Shown in pieces: positions 22,352-34,780 of a DNA stretch of 64,000 bases. The stretch lies in assembly GCA_024138025.1 (NCBI GenBank), contig JAMXBD010000433.1, positions 744,001 to 808,000 on the forward strand, given 5' to 3'. A program made the translations under genes and the position numbers. The DNA is from Combretum micranthum (taxonomy: Eukaryota; Streptophyta; Magnoliopsida; Myrtales; Combretaceae). The notes beneath the pieces are model-generated. The model worked only from the letters and a program-made list of their open reading frames with translations, had not been told where the DNA came from and did not search any database. Numbering within the stretch: the stretch's first letter is position 1; the number at the start of each line of letters is the position of its first letter.

Positions 22352-23472
22352 GTACCCAAGGCCTTTAAAAGAAAAACCAAGGGGTTAGTTCCAAAGAGAA
22401 GAAAACTAATTATTAGAGATGAACCCTCTGATGAAGAGTATGACCCCTTGCAGCTTGATGGCTTGGTAGAGAGAGTTAAAGAAGAAATAGGAGGTGAGGT
22501 AGATAGACAAGATAAAAGCAATGCCATAGTTTCGGGTGGTATTAACCTTAATGTTGTAACAGATGAAAAGGTTGATAATGATGATAAGATGCAAAGAGAA
22601 TTAGCAGTAGAAGAAGAAATTTTTGACATTATCTATAAAGATGTTGCAAAGATAGTGGTCGAAGGGGCAGTGACAATCGTTGATGTGCCCTAAGGAGAAG
22701 CTTCAGATGTAGAATTTTATGAAAGGATAAGGAAAAGAGCTACACCAAAATGACCATGTCACCAGCAACAAGAAAAAAGGGGAAGACCTATTCCCTCAAC
22801 TCAACATGTGCGCATACTATACAAAAAGATGGGTAAGAGAATTAAAAGATGTGCCAAGAGGAGACCAATTTGCAGAAAGAGGTGGGTTGTAGTTCCTCAT
22901 ACCTTAAGTGTTTTTGGAGAAAAAAGACATGGAAGCCATTACCAAAACTGCTCCTACATCTGAAAAGTCCACCCCCATTGCCTTTGTAGAAGAAGAAGGC
23001 AATGGCATAGTTCCTTGTGGCATTAACCTGAGTGAAGAGCCCAAGGAAATATACCAACTGCTAGGAGATGATGAATTCTATGAGCTTCAAGCGGAGATAG
23101 CTGCTAAAGATGAAGAAAAGCATAGGGCTAATAAAGATGTATAAGAGATGATTAAGAAAAGGGCTAAGAGAGAAGCCAACGATCACAAAATAGGGGCAAT
23201 GCTTAAACAGAATAGAATTTGGAAAAAGCTTAGGAGACAAAAGCTTTCAGATGCTGAATTAGCATAAAGCTTAGTCTTCTCTAAAGAGAGAAAAGCAACC
23301 CACAAACTTAAAGGAGCAGTGGAAGAAAAACAAGTAGAAGAGAACGGGAGTGACATCCCGCTCTTTAGTGAGAATGATGACAATGATCACCTTACTATTA
23401 GAGCCCCGATAACTAAAAGCTCAAAGGATTACCTTAAAGCACTAGTTGCCATGCCCTAAAAGTTACCCTAGT
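22352..23472 (+). pseudogene. Env-position frame, part 2: basic and acidic modules
   Basis: A frame to 22693 starts with a strongly basic segment (KAFKRKTKGLVPKRRKLIIRD, resembling a nuclear localisation signal) followed by acidic sequence. A second frame at 22908-23144 resembles the first: AIVSGGINLN in one and GIVPCGINLS in the other, each followed by Asp/Glu-rich sequence, which suggests an internal duplication. Lys/Glu-rich sequence continues to about 23460 with stops and frameshifts. I do not recognise a named family. Confidence 0.45.
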
Positions 23473-23520
23473 TGTATTGTACTATAAGTAAGATAGAATA
23501 TTGTACAATACAACTAGTTA
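23469..23520. repeat. 15-bp perfect inverted repeat at the solo LTR tip
   Basis: CTAGTTGTATTGTAC at about 23469-23483 is repeated in inverse as GTACAATACAACTAG at about 23506-23520, with a 22-bp loop. It coincides with the proposed target site and LTR tip. Confidence 0.7.
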
Positions 23521-26500
23521 CTCTAAGGAAGGTGACCTATAAAACAAGATCTTTCGATTGCTTGATAAGAAATGATATATATATATAAGTCAAATAATAA
23601 TAGAGAAATAAAACTACACTTCGAAGTCTGGACAATAGATATTACAGAATAGTTCTGTAAACTTAAAGTCTTAAGAACATAATTTAACGATCTAAGATTT
23701 ACTACTACAACCACCTTAAAAATCTCTTGCCCAAACCCATTTCCTTATAGCTTTGGATCTTTATTGGTGCAAAGCTTCTAGAAGGCACAAGCCAAGATCA
23801 TAGGAGAACCCTAAAAAATCTATAGGAATGTGAGCATAACCATGGCTCAAGGAAGTAACTAGATTATATTACATATCAAGCAAATATCAAGCAATTGTAT
23901 TAATAATCATATGCCATGTATCAATCAAACATATGCTCAATTACAAGCTTGGACAATCCAGAATCAAACAAGATGGAGATTTACGCCTTCGCATCGGGAT
24001 TGAAGGAACCAAATCTCAATGACCCACTCGCCTAGAAGAGACTAAGAACACTAGAAACAACAACCAATCTTACATTACTTATCACTTTGTTTTATGTGTA
24101 TTTTTAACACTCAATTTCCTTTAGAACTTAGAAACTCCATTAAGTGTTAGTCATATTATGCCGATATCACAGGCGGTATTCCTTCATTTGCTAGTTAGTT
24201 CCTATGGAATCAAATGAAGCAAAGGTAACCTTACGTAGAACTAGGAATAATTTATCTAGAAAAATTAAGCTTTATTAGAGAACCAAAATACTAACATGTA
24301 GCGAGCTATCACACCTTTTATGCATTATATGCAAATTGTGCAATGCATGATTGTTTAATTTAAAGGCCTTATAGTTTTAATTCAACCTTTTAGGTGATCA
24401 AGCAAGTCACATACAATAATCAATATGCTTCAATCATTATTCACAGGCATTTCAATTATCACTTATAATGGCATAATTTTAGCATCAACTGCATACACCA
24501 CAAATCATGCAATAATCCTAACCCTATAATCATAACAATTTCATTCAATTAAGTTATTACAGATGCAACTAAGCTACAAACACAAACAGTGTAATACATA
24601 TGAATCACTCACCTGATCATCTTGCCTTAATCGTAATAATTCGTTGGGAATTCTCCTATTAGATCAATTTCACCTATAAGAGAATTAAAAAGCATTTGTT
24701 ATTACATACAAACTATGTAATATGTTTTATCGATGCTTAAGTGTCTTAAATTCGGTTTTATTTTTTTAATCTTATTGTCTCCAATTTTATCATATGAATA
24801 GTCATTTCAAAGCTCATAGAGTCTAGTACTTCCTAAAGTTATTATAGAATTCGTAATAATGAACTTTTCTTAGGAAAAGTACCTTAAACGATTTCAAATA
24901 TCAGTTTTTGTTATGTAATCTTCAACTAAGCCTACAATACTCATTTTAACTTAGATTTTTACGTATAAATAGGTGTTGGAAAGCTTGCTTTGAGTACTAT
25001 CTAATGATCCATTTGGTTTGTTTAAGTTGTGATTATTATTCTCTTCATACTATAGAATTCGAGAAGTACCCTATTGTATCTAAACTTCTTATTTTGAGTT
25101 TATGATCTTTGTTTTAAGTTTAATTCCTTATTTAGTATCTTTGTTAATAGTTTTTGAGAATTAAATTCATTTCTAGTTCCTTAATCCCTATTTCACCGAA
25201 ATATATGTTTAATTTTATTTTCATTTTGCTTCTCTTGGTCTTTATTCTAAGTTCATATCTTTGATTATCTTGATTACTTTTGATTGAGATTTCTTAGGTT
25301 TATATTCATTTAAGCTTTGTAACCTTAAATTGCTAAGCATGTCGGGGGCTATAAGTATGTATATGGGTTCAATATTGATCTTATTCATTTGATTGCACCT
25401 ATTTATAGTTTCATATAACTAATCATGATTTAATCTATTGAGTTAAGTTCAATTTTTTTCCTTAATTCTATATGAGTCGTGCGGTATGGGGATCTATTCA
25501 TAGGGTTTCATTAGTTTGTTTGGCTTCTTAGTCTTATTTCTACTTATAATGTCATTTTATCAAGAGTCTAAACTGCTTGAATACGCATTACAACATATAA
25601 GATTGTTATAGGTTCAAAACCTTCTTTAGATATACTCATGCTACTATTAGCTACATTTTACTTCATAGGTCATATTTTATGATTATAAAACTCAGTGTAG
25701 TCTAGACTTTATTTCAAATTACATTCATGGACATAGTATAGACTTAAATACGTATAGATTTTACCTTGATGGAATAGAGATTGAGATGGATATTCCCTCT
25801 CTTTATAGTGACCCGAAACCTAGGAAAAGAGTAAGGAAAATGAGTTAATGGAATTCTTGATATAATCTATTGATTAAGATAATTCCTTACCTTAACTTGT
25901 GGTCCTATGAATTAAAAGCTCTATTATGTTTTGATGCTTGGAAAATGGATCATTTGTATTGTTTAGTTGAAAAGGTAGGTGGGGTATATGCGTTTATAGA
26001 GCCCACGATTTGGGTTTGTGCAAATGAGGGAGTTCTTTTCACTTAAAGCTTCCTTTTTGAAAGTGATGTCGATTGATTCTTAGGGGTTCGATTTTTCTTT
26101 TATGCACAAAGCAAGGCTCACAACAATACAAGGGTTTAATTATCCTTGTTTGTTTGTTTGTTCATTATGTGTATTAATTGATAAGATTCATTTTGATTGG
26201 ATAAAGATATAAGATATTTTGTGATGTTGAGGGGCCGTGATGATATGTAATGGTTTGCATGGCACAGTAAGGGTAATCTGGGGTCCTCTAGAGTATAGAT
26301 TTTTGGCTTGCTCATTAATGTTACTTAATGAAGAGATATTGAGGATATTTCATGATATATTAGGAATATACTTGATGTTGATTTGTGTCTTAATTCATTC
26401 CCTTATGACTCACGTTTTGATGGGAAAGAAGAAGATTTTTCATGTTGGTTTTGGGTATTTTGAATCATTAATGCAAGGATTTTATCTAGATTTAGAAGTA

Positions 26501-27296
26501 AGGTCATTGTCATGAGTCAACACTTAGATTTGAAGATCTTTTGTACACTCCCATAAGAAAGGTGGCGCCATCTCTTTCTCCCTCCTCTTAGGATAGTTCA
26601 AAACTTCTTAATAGGAAAATATCACATGTTAATTTCATTCGAGAAGCTTATGACCCCTAAATGTCTATTGTGTAAACTATAACGTAGTTTATTTGATCAT
26701 ATGTGTCTAAATGTACTAGTTAGTTTAAGAAAACATCTTTAAGAACTCATCTAAGGCCTCTACATATATCTTAGATTATGCTTGAGTTAAAATCAAGAGT
26801 TTAAAGTTTATGCAATTGAGTATTTTTAGTTTTTTTATCTATACGATTAAAGTTTTTAAAAGTTAAATTAAGGTTTTAAAATCGCTAGACTTGGAATTTT
26901 GTAATTAATGTTTGTAAAATCCAAACTTTATTTGAAGTCTAAATTTTTAGATATCGATATGTTTTTGGTCCTATCGCGTATTTTGTAACCCTAACGATTC
27001 ATCTTTAAACTATTATTTTATAACCAATAGATTCTATAAATTAATTGTTTTTTATTGCACTTGAGATCTAAGGTTAATTATGATTACTAGTTGAGTTACT
27101 GATTTGAGATATGAAATCTTGTCTTTGATATTTTTTATTACTAGAAAAATTTCCATTCATGTTTTAAGCTATTATTGAGCTCATGACTATTCATAATTTC
27201 AATCTAAGGTTTTTGATCACTCATAAATTCTCTATTTATTGTCAATTCTGCTACTACTACTACTCCTATGTTATGGTGAATTTCTTGAAGATTACA
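23473..27296 (-). mobile_element. Second antisense solo LTR (3.8 kb) inside the 17-kb element
   Basis: On the plus strand it begins TGTATTGTAC and ends AAGATTACA, so in its own sense it starts TGTAATCTTCAAG, close to TGTAACCCCCAAG of the neighbouring solo LTR. The pentamers ctagt (23468-23472) and ctagc (27297-27301) match 4/5. A phrase atgtatcaatcaaacatatg and the gagatttacgcc word are shared with the 19.8-22.4 kb LTR. The coding text of the host element stops on the left and resumes on the right. Confidence 0.55.
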
Positions 27297-27924
27297 CTAG
27301 CTCCTCATAAAATTACTAAGGAGCCTCCTATGGAAAAAGTTAGTGAAGCGGCAAAGAAGAAAGAGATAAAGCTTCAAAAGTTAGGCAAGAGAAGCAGAAA
27401 AGAGCTCTTAGCAATTAAAGAAGCTAAAGAGAGAAAAATCAAAGAAAGAGCACTTGCCTAACAACAGAGGAAGAAAGGAGGAGGACACAAGAGGAAGAAA
27501 GAAAACAAAAAGAAGCATATTTCAAAGAAAGACAAGCTGCAGAAATGAAAAGCTATATGCAAAACGCTGTAGGCATGATAGATATAGAGAAGAGTGACTA
27601 TCTATATGCCTTATAGTTACAACAATAGCTTGAAGAAGAAGCACATAAACAAGAGGAAATCCGCATAATGGAGGAAGAAGGAGGCTGGTACTTTAAGAGA
27701 AGCTCTAAAAAGAAGGGCCAGGAGCAGCAATACAAGGACTATACCAACTGGTGGTATACTTACAGGGTAAAGAAGAGAAAATGTAGCCCCAAGAGTTTAG
27801 AGGACAAGTAGAGGTACTAGAGCACCTAGGGATAGAAAAGCAGCTAGAGGGAGAAGAAGAGAAGGGAGCAAGAGTTGGCGATATTGGCTTGGAGAAGAGG
27901 ACTAAAACTACCATGCTCCCTTAA
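27297..27924 (+). pseudogene. Env-position frame, part 3: Lys/Glu-rich coiled-coil C-terminus
   Basis: The frame resumes with LAPHKITKEPP, then about 60 residues of Lys/Glu/Arg-rich coiled-coil sequence (SRKELLAIKEAKERKIKER), a segment with KDYTNWWYTY, and an acidic GEEEKGARVGDIG stretch before TAA 27922-27924. Several stops and frameshifts occur. It looks like the C-terminal end of the frame that begins near 18.25 kb. Confidence 0.5.
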
Positions 27925-29593
27925 TTAATTTTTTTTATATTCTTTTTATAATACTCACAATTCTTGATATTGTTTAATATTCTTTGACATTCTTTATCTA
28001 AGCTTAGAAATAGATTCATTATATTCTTAGTCATTTTCTTCAATTCTTTATTTATTATTCTTTTTAGTTATTTTTATTCTTTAAATTCTTTCTGAAATAA
28101 TTCAAATTCTTTGTGGCAAAATAAACATGACTTGATGTAGGGTCCTTTTTATTAAGCTTAGTTTAGTTGTAATATATTTTAGGTCACGAATAAATTAATG
28201 ACTTAGGAAATTTTATCTCGGTTTCAACTACAACTCAAATCAAGTTTACGGTTACTACTAATTTTGCCCTATTTGCCTTAATCTTAAACATCTGTAATCA
28301 AGAAAGCAACCAAGCATGCGGTCTCAAACATGTTCTCATCCCGCATCTCTAAACAGAGAAGTTCTTTAAACTTCTAATCTCCCAACCTTGCTTTGCACTT
28401 TTACTTTATTCCCCTGTCTGATTTGTCAAATTTTAGACAATGAGGACAATGTTCAATTTAAGTATGGGGAAAGGGACTAAGGAAGAAATTAAGCAAGATT
28501 AAGAGTTGAGACTAATAATAATAATTTGTTAAAAGTAGAGAAACTACACATGATTGATAAATTTTTCTCCATAATTATAGAAAAATAATGAAATGGCTAA
28601 AAAATTGACCAAAATTTTTCAAAATTTTGAGACAAAAATCACCAAATAACTAAATTGAACTTATTTTTAACAACATCACCTTGCTTTTGGGTTAACTTAC
28701 TATGTTAAAATGACTCTATGCTATCCAAGCGGAGTAGTTTCAGTTGTTTTTTAAGTTGAGAATTTAGAGTTGAAATTAACTCAAGTTCCCTAGTAAGGCT
28801 ACTCAATTAATTGTTAAAAGCTTAAATGACCTGTATGCTTTCCATATAGGCATTTTGAGAGCTTTATAGTCTTTAGTGAATGTTCAAGTGATACTTTTAA
28901 CTTGATGAATTTTCCTTGTGCTACATTAAAATTAAGAATTAAAATTTAAATTACCATGTGCTTATGGTTGATATGAGCAGGGACTGGTTCCTCATAAGAG
29001 CAACTTCTTGACTTCTCTATCAATTTTAAATAAGCCTAAAAAAAAAAAAGAGAAGCGAATTGATAGGGGCAAAATCCCTCTTGAGGTAAAAGAAAAGAAG
29101 AAGACAAAAACATTCCGTTTTGCAACTTTTAAGTATATAATTAATGAATGAAAATGAAATGAAAGCACAAATAAGGAAAATAATTCAGATGATAAATTAA
29201 TGTGTATGTCCTCATTCTTAAGTGTAATGCTTAGAGAGATAATTAAGTGATTGTATACTTTTAAATATAATGGGATAAAATTAATTGAGTCCCTCTTATT
29301 TTGTTTGATCTTTTGAATAATTTTTACTTTATATTCCGCAATAAACATTGAAGGTAAAGGCTAATCTACATAGATAAATCTAGTAATTTTAACAAAAGTA
29401 ACTTTAACATGTGACATAGTAGGATTGTCTGAAGTTAATTTTGCAATAGAGTGTTAAGTTTAGTGGTGATTGAACTTAACTGATCTGGTCAAATTCCATT
29501 CATGATTTATTTTCCTATTCAAGAAGCTTTGCCTTGTTGTTCAAAAATGATGCTTTACTCGATGACAAGCAAAGGATTAAGTGTGGGAGAATT
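27925..29593 (+). other. 3' untranslated region and polypurine tract of the 17-kb element
   Basis: The stretch contains gaggacaatgttcaattta followed by agtatgggg (about 28440-28470), a hallmark of Athila/Tat 3' regions, and the polypurine tract aagtgtgggagaattt just before the right LTR (29578-29593). No coding frame is visible. Confidence 0.6.
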
Positions 29594-31201
29594 TGATACG
29601 TTTTTTATACTCTATTCTATTCATAGGAAATAATGCTCAATGTGATTCATTTTTAGGAAAATTCCTATGATTTTGTGCTTATATGGTTCAAATGTTGTTT
29701 TCCAGCTCTTAAGATCATAAAAAGAAGAAACAAAATGATTTGAATCAAGATTGGAGCAAAATAACAACATTGTTTAAAGACAGACTCAACTGCGGTTGCC
29801 AAAGACCCCAAACGAGGGCAAGAAAACAAGGCAAAAGTACAAATTATGCCTTGAGCCGCACCTTCAATTTGCCTGTGGTTTACACCGAGACAACAACACC
29901 TTGATATATGCTAATCATGCCCAAGAATCGCATCTGTGATTCCACCTATGGTTTAAATTGACCTTAGATCGTGCTTCTAAAGAAAAAACACAGCTTAGAT
30001 CTCGGCCAACTTTCAAGCTTGCGATCCAGGCCACGAAAAGTGACCTTGTCATGTGCCTGCTACCTGCCCTCACTTACTAGAATATGACATATTTCATTAT
30101 AAAGAATATGCCACATCAGCGAATAAAATCTCCATGATTTCTATGCCTTGTCATTATAAATAAACATGCATAGATGGGCAATAACGTATTGTCACATATG
30201 TAACTAATTCCTAACACAGTATAGAGTAGTGAGAGATTTTTCAATAAGAGAAATCTTTCTTTACGCTAGAAATTTGTGTTTTTTAGGTAAATTCATACTA
30301 AACCCGAAATTTCTTCTTACAAGATTTTTGTGTTTAATCTATAATTTTCATCTTTAATTTCATTTTATTTCTCTTGAATCTATTCTTAATGTTTACATAT
30401 ATGGATAAAAAATCATTTTCACTTTGAGTTCGTGAATCTAAACCCTAATTCATGAGATTTCAAATGCTTTTTAATTGAATATTGAATGGGTATTTGTAAT
30501 TAGTAGTTAAAACTTAATTTCGTGGGTCTAATTGCATAATGCACCTTTTAAGATCCATGTTTGATTTCAACTGAATAAATTAAAAGATCATTCTTTTGAA
30601 TAGATCTGAGCTGCTAATGAAGTTACTCATAATCACCTAAAGACAGGGATGGTGAAACTTTCTATCACTTGATTTTAAGTTTATTAAATTGGGTTTTAAT
30701 TAAAGGATTCTTAATATTTATGCGGAATTAGCTTGTTGATAACTTATGAAGAGTTTCTGATGGTCTAACCTTGATCTAAAGTTTTTGACCTGAAGAGGTT
30801 TTAGCTTACCTTAGTAAATCCGACAGTGTAACTACACCCATCAAACAACTCTCTGAGTTTTTTGAGAAATCACATAATAAGGAATTGGTGAAGCAAATCC
30901 TAATATCCTTACTTTTTCTTGAAAACATGTATATAATTAGTCTTATACTTAGCATAAGTTTTTATCTTTACTATGTTCTTCTAAATCTTTCTTTAGCTAA
31001 TAATAGACGGAAAGTGAGTATGGTAGATGCTAACAATCCCCAAGGAATATGATCTCATAATTTCTATGCTACTTCGGTAGGTGCGTTTTCTTATGCTGGT
31101 GATTGCAACAGAAGTTAAATAGAACTTATTAGTATTTTATAAATTTTTAAAAACTTTGACTTCGTGTTTTGTAAAATGATCCTACAACTAAGTTTTTTGA
31201 C
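29594..31201 (+). repeat. 3' LTR of the 17-kb Athila-like element
   Basis: The LTR begins TGATACG after the polypurine tract and aligns with 13939-15564. The last bases, aagttttttgac, match the left copy up to the primer site. Many substitutions and small indels separate the two copies. Confidence 0.75.
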
Positions 31202-32903
31202 GTTGCAAGCTTTAATGTTGTAGCTTAGACTACGTTTGAAGTTGCCGGAGTCATCTCTGACGAACACCACAACACCGATGTTGCCATCGACGAATAACCA
31301 CCATTTGAGTGCTCCTAAGGCTAAGTTCGACCTTTCTGATCAAATCGTCGCCGTCGTAGACCCTCGAAATTGTAGAATCCGATCCGTTGGCTGCCTCCTC
31401 TTGTCTTTAATCTGCATTTCGAATATATACATCTGGACTTGACCTAGATCAGAGTCCGACCCGTACCTTTACCCATGCTCCAAATCTATGACAATGTAAG
31501 TTTTCTCCTCTTAATTAGTTAAATTAATTTAATAATAAAATAATTGAAAAAATGGAAAAGAGGAAAAAATGTAAAATATATAAAAATAATAAATAATAAA
31601 TAAGTAGATAAGAGGGGAATAATAAGAATTGATAATACAATATGTTGAAATGATTTAGAGGAAATATTAATATTGAAATATATAAAAAGATAATAATATA
31701 TAGAAATAACAAATAATTTGAAAAATAAAACGACGACGACGACAATGACAATAGCAACAATAATAATAAATAGCATATTGTAAATGAAAAAAATTAACAA
31801 TAAAGATCTTATCACTTAGAAAACCCTGTTGTCTAAAATAAAATGTGAATTTGATAGTATTATAGGATTCATTATTTAAAGACTTGCCTTTTTATCAAAA
31901 TAATAAAAAATAACTAACTTATATTTAAAGAGTTCAAAATTTAAAAATAACCAACCCACTAATGTTTTCTTAAAAGAACTACGTGCTGTCTAATCCTGAT
32001 TAGTGAGCATATAGACACCTTTAAGGCGATTTAAAAAATGAAAATTTGTTTATTTTCTCCTATAAATATTAACTGAACTAGAATTTAAATTATATAGCAT
32101 TGCAAAATAAGTGAGGTGTTTACAATATACATGTTATCTTGTAAATACTAATTAAATTAGCATTCAAATAATATAGTTTTGCAAAGAAAATTGAATGCTT
32201 GTAATATAGTCTTTTGTCTTGTAAATATTATCATAATTGAATTTATCGCTTTGTAAATATTTTGAATGCCAATGTTAAAGGAATAATAGTTTGATTAATG
32301 AATTAAAGCGGTAACCATTTATGTTTTAATAGGATAGCCTCGGAACCCATAGAATTCTAGTTATTTCTAAAAATCAATTTTTACAAATCAGTAGCTAAGT
32401 TAGGATCAATCGACTAATTCATTCTAACTTACATTTTTTTCCAGACTTTAGTCTTGTGGCAACGGCTAATGTTTCTTATAAAATTCAAATTTATTTTAAT
32501 TCCTAGTCGAGAGTTGTATCAAATGGGTTAGGGTTTGATATGAATGGAATTAAAAGAAATCAAACTAAAAAATAAAAAATCTAGCATTGACACCTTGACA
32601 ACTCCACTAGGGATACTTGTTCATAAGAGGGATAACCACCTAAAAATTCTTAAATCAAATGATTATTCCTTTAATGTTTCATTTTCAGTAAATTATTTTG
32701 TATATGTTTTGTACAGCTCTTATAAATAGTTGTACTAATATTTTCTTTAAAGTGGTGAAGAGAACCAAAAGCCCAAATGGGCACTTGATATGTTTTGGGA
32801 GGGATTGTTTTTGAAAATGATATGTATGTATGTTAGATGTGGTTAGAACTAGGCTAGCTTAAAAGCCTAGAATGGAGGGCCCTGGTAGGCTTCGGGTGTT
32901 ATA
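31202..32903 (+). mobile_element. Tekay/Del-type LTR, right part
   Basis: This is the proposed continuation of the LTR broken at 13938. It opens with a CG-rich stretch (gttgccggagtc, atcgtcgccgtcg), as LTRs of this type often do after the R region, and ends ggagggccctggtaggc then ttcgggtgttata, matching the GGAGGG...TTCGGGGCGTGACA end of chromovirus LTRs. A short frame at 31236-31442 is part of the LTR and probably not a gene. A splice-donor-like ATGTAAGTTTT lies near 31494. Confidence 0.55.
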
Positions 32904-32931
32904 GCAATCCAACGTTTGAAGTACGAATTAG

Positions 32932-33300
32932 CCCCCCACTCTATTTAGCGTGATCTTAACCATTAAATTGCGGGGACCTTTAGAGTCCACCAAATTTTCA
33001 TTCACTAAATAGAGGATGATGATCAAGTGTCGTGGCACCTAAAAAGAAAAAGGAATTTTTTAAAATAAAGAAAAAAAGTTGGAATTATTTTAAGAGTTAG
33101 AAATTCTGTAAAAGGAATCCCCTGCTCTATTTAACATGATCTTATTCCATTAAGTCGGGAGGACCTTTAGAGCCCACCTAATTTTTTTTCACAAAATAAA
33201 GCGTGATGATCAAGTGTTGTGGCACCTAAAAACAAAAAGGAATCTTGAAATAAAGAAAAAACTTGGAGAATTATTTTAAGAATTAGAAATTCTATAAAAA
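32932..33300. repeat. Two-copy tandem repeat, 186-bp unit
   Basis: Units at about 32932-33117 and 33118-33300 share ctatttar-cgtgatctta, ggacctttagag, gatgatcaagtgt, gtggcacctaaaaa and attattttaag blocks in order. Divergence is moderate. The unit does not code for protein in any clear frame. Confidence 0.8.
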
Positions 33301-34780
33301 ATTTCCTTTAAATATAAAAAAAAGAAGTAAAAGATTTCCTTGTAATTTTTTAAAAGACTTTCTTGTATCATTTTTCCTTTGTGATTTGTAGATTAGGAAA
33401 TGGCAAGAAACTCATTTGGTGTTTGGTCTAGGCTTATCCCAGAAGCTTACGTTAATAAGCCACTAAATCTCGAACCCTGCTAAAGCAATGGCTAGAGACG
33501 TTTATGACCTGACTAAAGAGAGTTTATTAAGAACCGATTAGGCCCTATCCTTTCGCTCTCCAATGGTATGCGTTTTCTTAAACTTGATTGAGTTTAATAA
33601 ATTAATTCCTATTATTGTTTCCTATGATCTAGTTTAACGCTAGGTAAGTGCATCAATTGTAGTATAGGAAATGATTTATAGGGTCATACTCCTTGGGGTC
33701 ACCAACAAGTACTATTATTCATGCTTTTTATTATTATCAAGCAATAGATTACTCGGGTCTTAATGTATTTAACCTATACTATTTAACTAATATAAACTAA
33801 TTATAAGATTTCACCAAAATACTATATAGAATAAATCTTTAACACAATTATGGATAAGATAAACAACAGGATTACTCTATCATATTAACATGATTTAAAG
33901 TTAATTCATCCTTTTAATCACTTTTCTGTAGAATTCTTAACTCATGATCATTATTCTCATAATAAACCAATTCTAATTCTAATTGTATCTACTAAAATCT
34001 GTTATAAGCACATAGAAAACTCCGAATTGCAATAAAAGCTTATATTATCCTTCAATTCTCTAAAACACGCAGCAGACTTCCTAATAATATCTCTATTAAC
34101 AGGAGTAATTTGTTTTAGTAACGTAGATCTACTCAATGGAATTGTTTCTCAACATTCTCCATCAATATCTGATGTAGGGAAATGCTGTGCACTACATTTC
34201 CCTAACTTTTGTGAAGTTCTATTATTAGAAATTCATGATTAAGAGGACTACTCACAATTAAATGCACAGTACATGCTAATATGACTTCGTTACCCCAAAA
34301 TCTACTCACTCATGATACAAATATGATAAAAAATACAAATTTCATACATAAACAAGAACAAAACATCATAACAAAGTAAAGCAAAGAAAACCCCTTTCAA
34401 TTACTCTAAACAAAACATTGTACAAGACATGAACACTTGATTCCGATTGTCTCTCTCGAGTTTCTTACAGAATCGTACACAATTACAACACACTCCAACT
34501 TAAACAGGTACCACACTCACTCTCCACACATGAACATGTGTTTTATGTAAGAACTAATATGAATCAATCCTCGTCTTAAGTGTCTTGTTCTCCTCTTTTA
34601 ACTCCTTAGATCCTTTTTGACAAACAGTGCAACACTTAGAGTAAAATTGTGTCTTTTGTCCGAAATGATACAACACTTAAATGAAAAGATACTAGAAACG
34701 TTAGATAGCAGACAATATATCATGAGCAACCAAAAGGAAGTGATTTAAGTTGTAAGTGAATTTCATTGAATGACCGGCAG
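33301..34780. other. No gene; probably part of an Athila-like LTR on the minus strand
   Basis: The segment at 33640-33720 contains gtaagtgcatcaattg and ggtcatactccttgggg, phrases that resemble text common in antisense Athila/Tat LTRs. I could not place the LTR end and no primer site was found. Confidence 0.35.

Larger units (their letters stand above)
13939..31201 (+). mobile_element. Large Athila-like LTR retrotransposon lacking pol (17.3 kb)
   Basis: Two direct repeats of about 1.6 kb (13939-15564 and 29594-31201) bracket the element. They share many long words in the same order, such as actctattctattca, ttcatttttaggaaaat and gtttgatttcaactgaata. A tRNA-Asp-type primer site follows the left LTR and an AAGTGTGGGAGAA polypurine tract precedes the right one. 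Inside are gag (16079-17430) and a second long frame in the env position (18252-27924, broken by two solo LTRs). I see no protease, reverse transcriptase or integrase, so the copy is non-autonomous. Flanking pentamers gtttc (13934-13938) and gttgc (31202-31206) match 4/5. The element sits inside another LTR. The LTR divergence is large, so the insertion is old. Confidence 0.8.

Noticed and set aside
31236..31442. A 68-codon plus-strand frame with non-repetitive composition
   Set aside because: It sits in the CG-rich part of a chromovirus LTR, has no known domain and no supporting exons.
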